A stretch of DNA of 64,000 nt from Mastigias papua. Lineage: Eukaryota > Cnidaria > Scyphozoa > Rhizostomeae > Mastigiidae. How positions within the stretch are numbered: position 1 is the first letter of the stretch; each line of letters starts with the position of its first letter. A program made the position numbers and the translations under genes. The stretch lies in assembly GCA_964019165.1 (NCBI GenBank), contig OZ025268.1, forward strand, positions 2,116,001 through 2,180,000. Reading direction: 5' to 3'. The notes below the pieces were generated by a model. It had not been told where the DNA came from. It ran no database searches and worked only from the letters and a program-made list of their open reading frames with translations. Shown here piece after piece: positions 36,167-45,729 of this stretch.

Positions 36167-38032
36167 CGATCTACTCATATGATGTATGACTGGCAGGGGT
36201 GCCGAAAGAGGGGGGGCAAAGGGACAGATGGTTTTGGGCTCCGATTTTGAGAAGATCCCAGAAGTCTTGAAATGTTTCTTTGGTGGTTGCATTAACTTTC
36301 AGGTGTCATAGTTACTTATCAGAACTGTAGCAAGAAACTGCTGAACCTAACTCTTATTGAGGGGGCCTAGTTGGACAGTTTGCCACAGGTAGTGAACATC
36401 TGCCCCAATTCTGAATATGTGCGAAATAAATCACTACCAACTCAAGGGCAGTATCTTTGTGCCTGCTCGCCTCCACGAGGAGGTCTCCAAACATGTGCTA
36501 GCTTCATTGTTCATCACCATCATCATCATCATCATCAAAATCCAACGTAACCTTTGTCAAAAGCAATTCCTTGTCATCAAATGCTATATTCAGTTCTTGA
36601 TTATACTTGAGTCAAGTTTTCGTTGCAGTGGTTTTTGCTATTGGCAGAGCTTCCAATAGAAGGCGGCTACCGGCGGTTTATCGCCAGCTATTTTTGCCTA
36701 AACTGTCGTCTACTTTGACTTAAAATATGTAAAAAGAGTACACATAATTGAATAAAATGGAAATTAATTACTGATTAAAGGCATATGATAACATCAGAAG
36801 ATTCGATATGCTCTAGAAAACCCTATTTTTGTTTGTTTTCTAATGCTTTTCCAAATGCGCATCTTTCAAAATGTGTAGTCGCCATCTTGATTTTGGAGTA
36901 CAAAGTACTCTGGGTAACATGACGGGCTTCCTTCAAAAAAATAAGGAGGGAGGGCTGCAAGGCCATCCATGCAATATAGCCGCCAACTATTTATGATCAG
37001 CCGCTTACTCTAAATATCACTGAAAGCGCTCAGTAATGGGGAGATAAATTTTCAATATGACATATATAACCCCAACATTGTCTTAGATTGAGACCACCCT
37101 ATACTCTCGACCGGTACTTCTCTTTGTTTGATGACATCACAATCGTTTTGTGCAGCACCATAAATAGAAACTAAAATCCCCATGATTATACATACACTAA
37201 ATTATTGTCAAACTTTATGTTAGGATTTAGTATTTACGGCATACAGTGTGCATGTTGTTCTCTCTATCCTTTACTCTTCCTATCTTTTGTACCTTTTGAA
37301 ATTTGCTTCTCACTGCCCAACGAAATGAAGGTAAATCAATTAAAGTCTTATCATATTTTTCTGAGATTTCCCAGTTCTGATAAACTGTTGACATTTTAAG
37401 GATTTTATTCATTAACGTAATCTCGGAATCATTTTTAATTCATTATTAATGTATTAAGTTACATTGGATTCTGCAAATTTAATTTTGTGTCCACTTCTAA
37501 CAGTTGTCACTGCAAAATCTTCCATGCCGGGAGAGATAAACATACTTTTTCCAATAATCTTCCTTGTTAGATTCGATGAGATCTTTTGCGATAAGGTTTG
37601 AAATACTTCACTATACGGTTTCTCTTTGTCTAGACAAATTTCATCATTTTGTTCAAATGCGCAGATCTCTTGCAGACGATGTATTTTGCCTTTATGGCTA
37701 TCTTTAAGGGGTTTTGTAGATACACAATCTCCATTTGCAGAAAGCCTTGCTTTTAAGGCAAAGTTTCTAATTACAGGAACTACCTTACAAGTATCAGTAT
37801 CCGCAATCTAAAATATTGTCGATCCATTCAGCGAAGGATTTATTTGGCAGTTTCTTGAAATCGCCCAATTTATCGAAATGCACTTTTGTTATAAGTGTGC
37901 TTTGTCATCTCGTAAAATATGTCTTGTGCCAAAGTGAGTTCTCGTTTTTCAGTTAGCACTATTACCGTTAATTTCTGAGTTTGTGTGAAATTTTTATGCA
38001 AAATGAGCTCAACTGTCTACGTTGTTTTGTAG

Positions 38033-38197
38033 TACCCGGGATGCACTAAAGCCTACTCGAGGCTGGAGAATTTGAAAACGCATCGCCGATCACATACAGG
38101 GGAACGACCATATGCTTGTGAATTTGAGGGGTGTACCAAAGCATTTTCAAATGCATCAGATAGAGCAAAGCATCAGAACAGAACACATTCATCAGTT
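38033..38197 (+). CDS. gli: GLI coding exon 4: zinc fingers 3 (end) and 4
   Basis: A 55-codon exon, phase 0 at both ends (acceptor GTTTTGTAG ending 38032; donor GTGAGT at 38198). It reads [34 protein letters not shown] and [20 protein letters not shown], almost identical to finger 3-4 of all GLI proteins. The runs [13 protein letters not shown] and [17 protein letters not shown] include the helix residues that contact DNA in finger 4. Together with exon 3 it restores an intact C2H2 finger 3 across the intron. Confidence 0.97.
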
Positions 38198-39297
38198 GTG
38201 AGTTATTTTTCACAGTCGTTACAGTATTTCAGCGCATTTACATAGCACTTTTGAATACGAGATAAACTTGTGTTTACAGGCATGTGTTTGGAAGAGAGGC
38301 CACGTATATCGTATGGTTATTTATCAATGTTATTTACAGGGTGACAGTCTTCAGTTATTGTCGAAAATCCATGTGGTAGTGAAATCACCAGGGAACTTGA
38401 CATTTCAGCTTTGTTGTAGAGATGGCTACGATTTGGCAGGGGGAATCTCAAGGGTATTGGTTGTATTACCGGGCAGGACATTTTGAGCCATGTTAGTGAT
38501 AATAAGTATTTTCAGTGAGGGATTTGTCCAAAGATTTTCCAGCTTCATTAGAAGCCCTTAATTACGTTACACCTACCTTGCTGCTCTGGTTTAGTAGAAT
38601 TAGGTCCACAGAATATTGGTATTGTGGTTTTAGCATAGGCCTAACACTTTGGATGCTCTCTTGGGCTGCTGGGTTTTTTGGTGGTAAAAGAATTCGTATC
38701 AGTGATGAAATTTACGGGGGTCGTTTGCTGATATTTCTTAATGTAGCTCCACTTGAATGATGACTCTGGCCATACGTATTTTCATCAGTGCACTGCCCCC
38801 TGTCATACTGAGCATCTAACTGTGATGGTTTATCGAGTGACCGAATTTCCTGTAGCCTAGACCAATATCTGACCCAAAATCGTATTACACGTTTATCCAG
38901 CAAACTGTTTAGAAAATGCCTTTTGAGTAGAACTGTGATTGGGTACCTTCGATAAATTCCATATTCAGTTCATACATTGGAAAGTGCCTGTTGTGAAGGA
39001 AGTTTAACCCGTGACATCAGTATATAAGTTATGGAAGCTTATTTGTTTCTTCAATTCCTTTTACCTCCAAGTGTTCTACCAATGCCATCATTGGTTGCTG
39101 GATGGACACTTAGCGAACATCCAGGCTCCAGCTAAAAGTCATCCTTGCAAGGGTATCTTCTGGACAATTGGTCTAGTAGGCCCTCTTCCTGCCCCCCCCC
39201 CGTAATAATCAAAAGTATGGGTTTTGGCCTACTTGCTTGGGCCCTGTTTGGAAAATTTTAATAGTCCTCCTGAAATTGAAATTGGCACAAGTCAGTG

Positions 39298-39435
39298 TGG
39301 ACTGAGCACAAGAGCAAGGGCATATTGGATGCATGACTCCTCGTTGGGAATACAGACCAGACTTGGCAATAAACTGAATGAGGCCCTTATTTTGGCTTGG
39401 CTCACTAGTGAAATTTCCTTAAAAGATGCCATCTT
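39298..39435 (+). repeat. Interspersed repeat family 3, copy
   Basis: Starts TGGACTGAGCACAAGAGC and ends CCTTAAAAGATGCCATC. It matches 60308-60436 (TGGATTGAGCATAAGAGC ... CCTTAGAAGATGACC) along the whole length, with many point differences. Confidence 0.65.
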
Positions 39436-40975
39436 CGATGTAGCAGAAAAGCACTCTTCTCATTTGGCGGTTCGTTCACCAGTTGAATTGAGAGAAAAAG
39501 TTTATCTAAAAGTTTTATTTCCTATTATTTAGCTCCTTTTTTTACATAAAGAGGAAGAAGTTATGAAGGGTACTTTAATAGGCAGCCGTTCTTTTCCACA
39601 AGCAAAGGAACTTCTCTCATAAGACTGTTTACGAAGACTAAAGTTCGCCTTATCTTGATCTAGCTTGACAAAGCTAGCCTTGTTTTGCTCTTTGTTCTCC
39701 TTTACATTACGATTTCCAAAAGGATTATCCTCAACGACAGGATATTTTTTTATCAATTCTTGAACTCATATAAAGCCAATTATAATGCCATAGAACAGTG
39801 CAGATAATCTTTCACCGTAATATATGAATGGTTATGAGGACATCAGAGTCTAATGACGCAATATCGGAAATTAAGAGCTGACTCCTCTTTATAATTTGTG
39901 GTATTTGCCGCTGTCTTTTGTATGTCATGTTTTTCCAGCTTGTGGTTGGTTAATTTCTCTTAGGTGTTGTTTGATCAATCAGCCCCTTCTATGACCCTTC
40001 TTTTACCAATAATCCGTTGCCTTTTCATCACATGGAAGTGTTCATGTGCCCGTGGCATTTTGTGTTGGATTTCCTCTTACAGAAAATTGTGGAAAGTTAC
40101 TGTGGAATGATAAAATTGAGTGAACTGTTTCCCGAAGAGCAGCTTTCTTCTCTATGGCTATGTCTTAAAAGCCAATCTCACTTGCAACTCTCAGATGTTT
40201 TGATTACCGTGAATTCTGCTTCTTTTTTGGCGTGTTTCTTTTGTGGATGGGTTTTTATGTCATTAAGTTCGGAGCATCTTTTACCTCAGGACTACAGTGC
40301 TTTTGATCCAAAATATAGACCCCGAAATATAGAGCTAACATGAGAGAAATTGGAACGTTTCCATTTGGAACAGTTCCAAACAACTGCAGAGCAGCTGGCG
40401 TTTACACTGGGATTCGGGAGCTGTTCCAAATTGCTCCAGAACTTGTTATACCGGAGGAACAGTATCCTAGTAGTTTATTTTCTTCTAGCAATTGACACCA
40501 AAATCAGTAAACAGAATTAATCGTTATTATTTTGGACAGCTTTGTCAAGGTGGTAGCAATAAACATTAAGAAAACCTTCATTAATCTGTATAATGGAACC
40601 AAATGGGTATCATTTTCCATTAGTTCTTCTACCATAGCAGAATAGCCACGTTTACTAGGGTCCAGAAAACAACGCGATCCTGAAACATGGGGTTGTGTAG
40701 AATGGTGTGGGGAAAAGGGAAACTAAGAAGGGAACTCCCAAGACATAGGTAGAAGCAAAAGAGAAGGGATGAAAAGATATTGATAGGGAAGGAATCAAAT
40801 TCATTATTTGAAATTAACTGTTTCCTCATTACCATTTGTGTTGTGACTACACCTTGTTTGTAGCTCTTTAATCTTTAGTAGGATTCAACTTAACATTGTT
40901 TTTACCTTTTGCCGACATTCTATTAGTTAGTTATGAATAATAATACATCGATTATCAATATCATGTCATCTATAT

Positions 40976-41149
40976 CAGGGATCACCAACTTCTTCGAAAC
41001 TGAGAGCTACTTCAGGGGCACTTTGATAACATACTGCTGACATAACAGAGCTGCACAGTTTATCTTTACTTTTTAGAACTGGCCAGCGGGCAACTGATGT
41101 GGTCACTGTGGGTGACATGGAACCTGTGGGCACCATGTTGGTGAACCCT
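40976..41149. repeat. hAT-like MITE with 8-bp target duplication
   Basis: The left end CAGGGATCACCAAC and right end GTTGGTGAACCCT are inverted repeats with a mismatch. The interior begins with a TTCTTCGAAACTGAGAGC phrase common to hAT-derived repeats. Flanks ATCTATAT (40968-40975) and ATCAATAT (41150-41157) match at 7 of 8 positions, as expected for a hAT 8-bp duplication. Non-autonomous; no transposase sequence. Confidence 0.75.
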
Positions 41150-41333
41150 ATCAATATGGTGTGTGTAGGGACCAGCTGAAGTGTATCGACTTTACAATGT
41201 ACTTATCTTCCATTCGGGAGGAGCCTGTTTACCTTTTGTTCTCTAGAAGCTATGGATAGAAACACTTACTTGCCATATCTATTAAGTCACTATCCCAGAC
41301 TTTATTTGATTGCCTTTGATAATTTATCTTTAG

Positions 41334-41444
41334 AAACAATATGGATGTAAAGTGGAAGGATGCCCTAAAAGGTACACTGATCCAAGCTCATTGAGAAAGC
41401 ACATGAAAACTGTGCATGGAGCAGTTGCTCAGCCAAATAAAAAG
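41334..41444 (+). CDS. gli: GLI coding exon 5: zinc finger 5
   Basis: A 37-codon exon, phase 0 at both ends (acceptor TTATCTTTAG ending 41333; donor GTAATT at 41445). It reads [17 protein letters not shown], then [32 protein letters not shown] is the invariant finger 5 of GLI proteins, which makes base contacts in the 5' half of the site. The inter-finger linker is THSSVKQYGC rather than the usual THSNEKPYVC, a small departure. Confidence 0.97.
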
Positions 41445-42812
41445 GTAATTTTCCTTTTAGTTTTGTATTTTGTATTTTGTATTTTGTTTATTCTCAGATT
41501 ATAGTGTATGTTAGGCAGTGAGACAACATTATTTTACATAAATAAAGTAGGAGAAGGTTTCGCCATGTCTATATTTTTTACTGATTTTCTTTTGAATTGT
41601 TTGTTCAGGCATTTAATTCAATTGGACAATTCTGTTTTAGAGGCGCTCCTTCTCAAAATCTTCAGTGTAAATAGATAAATATTTAAAATGATAAAATAGA
41701 TAAAATCTATATAGATAAAATCCATTTAGAGTACAGAGCAAGAGAGTAGGCAAAATAACAAGACTGTATGTACTATTTTGGTTGATATTTTGTTTAACTT
41801 GAAATACTCTACACCTATTTGCTGATTTTTGACCGAAACGCTGTCACATTGTCACGATGAGAAGAATAAATCAGAAACAGAAAGACATTGTATGAGAAGT
41901 TCTCTCTTGACTGCAGGTCTAACGCACATTGTGGTGTAAGTACCGTGGCCCCCCTGTGCAAATTGACAAAAAGAAACGCAGTATGAGCAATTGATTTACC
42001 CGTGAACATGTACTTGAGTGCGTGACATGACGACTCAATTGGTAGACCACTCAACACACATAGTCTAGGGTTCCGAGTTCAAGCCCTGCTGGGGTCATTC
42101 ACTGTCTCGCACTTGCACTTTAACATAAATACATATATGTAGAATATCACAGGGACAGTAGGGGTAGCTGATTGTGAGTGGTGATGTCCCTCATGTGTTT
42201 CCTCTTTCGAATCACTAGCTACTTCTCTCTCTTTTTATGTTTGAGTATTTTTGTCTTGCTAACTGATTGAAGTAGGAAGGACTGCAGTATCACAAAAGGA
42301 TGAACTTCAATTTAGATGAGAATCTGCACACTAGAAAATTAGGACATCGTCATAATTTCATATTTCAAGTATGCAAGATCTTTTGGACAAGCAGAAGTTT
42401 ATTTATTTTTTTTTCTATTCATTTTGAAAATTACTACAATTACATGCTACCTACTATACTACATACAGTTTACTTAACAATACTACAAGAAACGATACCA
42501 CGGAGTGCAAGATGTCATGACAACTCTGTGGCCATTAACATGAATAACAGGTAACATGACAGAAAATTAAAACACAGCTACAAAAATACGTTTAAATGCA
42601 CACAAATTTCTTTAACTAATAAATGCTTAGACTTGTTCCATATTGTATGCCGGGCTAGCCTAGAGCAAATCAGATCGATCTCTCTTTCGATCAGAAGATC
42701 GATCTCTCTTTCGATCAAATCAGATCGATCAGAAGTTTTGGCACCCCGAACTCATGGCACTAGATGTATATCTTTTAAATTTTGTATCACAAAAGAACGT
42801 ATGTTTTTTTAG
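41445..42812. other. GLI intron 5
   Basis: 1.37-kb phase-0 intron. A short TTTTGTAT repeat (41461-41486) and the tandem/palindromic block at 42671-42736 are the only features. Confidence 0.6.
42671..42736. repeat. Short tandem and palindromic GATCGATC repeat
   Basis: Two copies of a unit containing GATCGATCTCTCTTTCGATCA followed by a partial third. The units are internally self-complementary (GATCGATC; CGATC...GATCG). It ends about 75 bp before the last GLI exon. Confidence 0.85.
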
Positions 42813-44486
42813 ATGAAAGGCGAAAAGGCGGAGAGCAAGCGAGAAAAAATAGAAAGGAAAGAAAAAGAAGAACAAGAACAGAGAAGGAAATCTGTTGGCG
42901 AGTGTCTGACTGTAAAACCGTTGCAGCAGAAGTCACCAGGTAATAATAATGACAGAAGTAGTTATGGAACCGGCGGGCATAGGGGGTCAGTATCTACATA
43001 TTCTCATTCACCTTTGCTTCCTTATGCACAGTCACGAGTGCCTCCAAGCGATAGCTTAGGGACGTACAGAGCATGGGGTGTGCAACAAGCCAGCCCATCG
43101 AGTACTACAACAGAATGTGAATCAGCTGAGCAGTCGCCTATGAGCAATCACTCCGAGGCCTTTAGCCCACGCGGTCCCGGTATGCAAGTGCAATCGCAGC
43201 CGAGGCAGCACTTGCCTCGCATCAGTGGAAAACCTCGCGCCTCTGAAGGGCTCTTGCATGAAGTTAGCAGGCGGTTATCAGACTCAAGGCGATTGAGCAA
43301 TACTAGTTTGTTGTCTATTGACTCTGGAGCTGAAAGTATGGTTTCATCACACAATGGAAGCCGCCGTGGTAGTGACATTAGTTTGCAGTCATATTTGTCA
43401 AGTCGTAGGTCGTCGTTGTCAAGTCCGATGCCCCCATCACGCCTCAGCCCGCGTAGTATTGCTAACCAGACACTCGTCGAAGGAAAAATTTTAGAATCAG
43501 CCAGTCCGGGTAGTGCTAGTATGATAGAACAAGGCTTCAACGAGCAACCAGATGTAGGCCATTCCCAGCACCACCGTCAGAGCAGAGTAAGTAGTGGATA
43601 CGGAAGTCAAACTGCATACTTCCCTTGCAAAAGCCCAGCTTTGCAGCAAATACCTTCACCAGTGCCACCTGCAAAAGGCAGGCGAGCAAGCGAAGGGAAC
43701 GTTACGCGACTTGGTGATACTGTATTTGAGCCTGCTAATATCCAGAAAGGCAATCGTAACAGGAATCGACGTGGAAGTGAGCCGATTTCTCCAGTTGACT
43801 TTTTAGAACAGCAACCCAGGCGCAATTCAATGAGTAACTATAATCCGTTGCCTATCCCCGAGTCCATGCGACAGTCACTTAATTTGCAAGGTGACGATGG
43901 CCCATCAAGGAGCCCAAATACAATTCAAAGAGATCAGTTTCAGGCTATGCAGAATCCCTATATCCAGCCAAACTTGTTCCTGCAGCGACAGTCTGAAGCA
44001 GAGGTAGAGCCCCAGTTCCCTCCTCCTGAGGAGGAGCTTGCTCAGGGCTCACTCTTTCCACCCACCAGTAGCCATAATTCAAATACGGTACTTCAAGCAG
44101 CAGATTCTACTGTACCTGATCCTGCGCGCCTCAGAATTTCACCTGGATGTCCAGAGCCAAAATTTGCACCAATCAGCCAAAACGCACAATGGCAAGCATT
44201 GCATAACAATCCTCGGCAATCGACGATTGTGGCTGAAGCTGATTCATCGGCCGATTGGGTTGGGGCGAGGTTTAACATGTTACCCAATGAAAACTATGAA
44301 GACGCGATGGTCAGGGAGATCAGGGGTTTGACAACAGGTATGCAAACAATACCCCCTGATCCATATCATGGTGGGTCAAATATGGCTATTAATGACATGA
44401 ACACACTTTTAACGTCGTTGGATGAAGAGAATAAATTTTTTGAAACTAATAGAATAGTGCACAACGGCTTTGGGGGATTTCTATAG
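42813..44486 (+). CDS. gli: GLI coding exon 6: processing region and C-terminal activation region
   Basis: The last coding exon, 557 codons plus TAG at 44484. It starts with a basic/charged stretch (KREKIERKEKEEQEQRR). Eight R-R-x-S sites follow (RRKS, RRLS, RRLS, RRGS, RRSS, RRAS, RRGS, RRNS) between 42882 and 43835, the layout of the PKA/CK1/GSK3 processing region that controls GLI proteolysis. Among them DSGAES (43320-43337) fits a canonical beta-TrCP degron, DSGxxS. The rest is Ser/Pro/Gln-rich. Near the end NMAINDMNTLLTSL then DEENKFF closely matches the C-terminal activation motif of vertebrate GLI2/GLI3. The total protein is 1127 residues, shorter than vertebrate GLI3 (about 1580). I did not see the acidic TAF9-binding DFDAII-like motif. 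Confidence 0.95.
   Translation: MKGEKAESKREKIERKEKEEQEQRRKSVGECLTVKPLQQKSPGNNNDRSSYGTGGHRGSVSTYSHSPLLPYAQSRVPPSDSLGTYRAWGVQQASPSSTTTECESAEQSPMSNHSEAFSPRGPGMQVQSQPRQHLPRISGKPRASEGLLHEVSRRLSDSRRLSNTSLLSIDSGAESMVSSHNGSRRGSDISLQSYLSSRRSSLSSPMPPSRLSPRSIANQTLVEGKILESASPGSASMIEQGFNEQPDVGHSQHHRQSRVSSGYGSQTAYFPCKSPALQQIPSPVPPAKGRRASEGNVTRLGDTVFEPANIQKGNRNRNRRGSEPISPVDFLEQQPRRNSMSNYNPLPIPESMRQSLNLQGDDGPSRSPNTIQRDQFQAMQNPYIQPNLFLQRQSEAEVEPQFPPPEEELAQGSLFPPTSSHNSNTVLQAADSTVPDPARLRISPGCPEPKFAPISQNAQWQALHNNPRQSTIVAEADSSADWVGARFNMLPNENYEDAMVREIRGLTTGMQTIPPDPYHGGSNMAINDMNTLLTSLDEENKFFETNRIVHNGFGGFL
43266..43835 (+). other. PKA-site cluster with DSGxxS phosphodegron in GLI
   Basis: Seven of the eight R-R-x-S motifs of exon 6 are here, at about 43269, 43287, 43362, 43404, 43680, 43769 and 43818. 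DSGAES at 43320-43337 (protein residues 740-745) lies between the second and third. In known GLI proteins PKA-primed phosphorylation recruits SCF beta-TrCP for partial degradation to a repressor. The motif arrangement suggests the same control here; function is inferred. Confidence 0.8.
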
Positions 44487-44786
44487 GGATTTGTTTTTTA
44501 TGTATCTGTTAACTGTATCCACGTACATTTAGGCTGTGATTGACATGTTATGATAATAGTAATTTATCCAGGGATTGGCATTCCACGTTGACGCGGAGGA
44601 GAGTCAATTGGGAATTTACCCTAGAGGAAGGGGTGTCCTATGTTTTCTTAATGAGGCCCAAACAGAAAAATTAACAAGGAACCGGGCCACACACTATGTG
44701 TACGTTCGTATATTGCTAAGTTCAAAATAAGTTAAGCTTATAGTTTGAAATGCATAACAAATCCTTTCTGCAGGCCAATAAAACCT

Positions 44787-44846
44787 AGGCTGCCACCCAC
44801 AGTTGGCCCGCAGGTGGTCCGCAGGACCTAGTTTGGGCACCCCTGC
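44787..44846 (-). repeat. hAT-like terminal sequence
   Basis: The reverse strand reads CAGGGGTGCCCAAACTAGG, then TCCTGCGGACCACCTGCGG, a typical hAT-derived terminal sequence. The partner end may be CAGGGATTGGCATTCC near 44570, making a MITE within the GLI 3' region. Confidence 0.45.
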
Positions 44847-44938
44847 TAGCAGGGTAAAGCAGTCCCCGTTAACTTAAATTTTGCTAATCTCAGAATTTCA
44901 ATACAGTATACCCCGTTTTTTCCCTGTTTTATTGGTTA

Positions 44939-44944
44939 AATAAA
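44939..44944 (+). terminator. Candidate GLI polyadenylation signal
   Basis: AATAAA 453 bp after the stop codon. A second AATAAA at 44777 is nearer the stop but lies next to repeat-derived sequence. Confidence 0.4.
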
Positions 44945-45124
44945 GCCACCATTAGTCGTTATGTTGAATTTGAAAACTGGACCGGTCTAACTATACAGAA
45001 TTTTCTAATAGAATTTGTTCAGAGCTCAGGTATTCCTCCGGTACTCGTGCGGAATACCATCCTCAGAAAATCTAAAGTGAATTTGATGATTAATGTCTAT
45101 TGTAATATGTCTATATATCAGCCA

Positions 45125-45729
45125 CAGTATACTCGCGATAACTGGGACCCTGGATAACTGGGATGCCCGCTAAGTGGGGCTACTTTTACACCCCCTTGAA
45201 AATTTCTACACATCGTCATATACTTGCCTCCGCTTATCTGGGAATCCCGATCAGTGGGACTGCAGCGAAATGGGACCACTTCTTAGAGTCCCTACAGCAA
45301 CTTTGTTCCGGTTAACAGGGACCGAGATGAAATTTGATTTGATATCTCTGACTGCGCACACATTAAAGGTTTTCTGATGTAGTCTCTGGTAGAAGCTTTC
45401 AGCCCAAAAACTATCAGAAACTGTCCAGCCACAGTAAAACTCCTCAAGCTCTATTTAGACTTCATAATATTTATTGTTAATTTCCAGTTTAGCAAAATTC
45501 ACAAATGACTACTGGAGATTTCGTACAACATAAGACGACTGTGACATGTCAACATGCTTTTGGCTAATAGATCCCGATAACAAAAGTAAATATGGTTGTA
45601 TCAAAATGAGCGTGTAACTATGAGGTGACTTGTGACCATCTGAGTAGTCAAAATGGCCAACATTCTCCCCTTTAGTGGGACTATAACCATATTTAATCTA
45701 TAAGTGCCCCAGTTATCGGGAATGTGCTG
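45125..45729. repeat. pogo/Tigger-like MITE
   Basis: The left end CAGTATACTCGCGATAACTG and the right end (reverse strand) CAGCACATTCCCGATAACTG match at most positions over more than 20 bp. The CAGT...CGATAACTGGGAC style is that of pogo/Tigger (Tc1/mariner superfamily) elements. Related GGGAC / ACTGGGA motifs recur inside. About 605 bp, no transposase frame seen. A clear TA duplication was not resolved. Confidence 0.65.

Larger units (their letters stand above)
35488..38032. other. GLI intron 3
   Basis: 2.5-kb phase-0 intron that interrupts finger 3. It contains a GAGGCCG minisatellite (35600-35672), a LINE 3' end with (AAT)n tail (35765-36165) and a CATCAT run (36513-36537). Confidence 0.6.
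38198..41333. other. GLI intron 4
   Basis: 3.1-kb phase-0 intron in the linker between fingers 4 and 5. It carries repeat family 3 (39298-39435), a run of nine C at about 39193 and a hAT-like MITE (40976-41149). No coding exon fits here because the fingers are contiguous. Confidence 0.6.
44487..45124. other. GLI 3' untranslated region and flank
   Basis: Follows the TAG stop. AATAAA occurs at 44777-44782 and at 44939-44944; either could be the polyadenylation signal. The segment 44783-44846 is a hAT-like end. Confidence 0.55.

Noticed and set aside
39224..39532. 102-residue plus-strand frame
   Set aside because: Most of it lies in repeat family 3, whose other copies are not open, so it is not a gene.
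43148..43825. Minus-strand frames of 130 and 72 residues opposite GLI exon 6
   Set aside because: Shadow frames of the Ser/Arg-rich GLI coding sequence.
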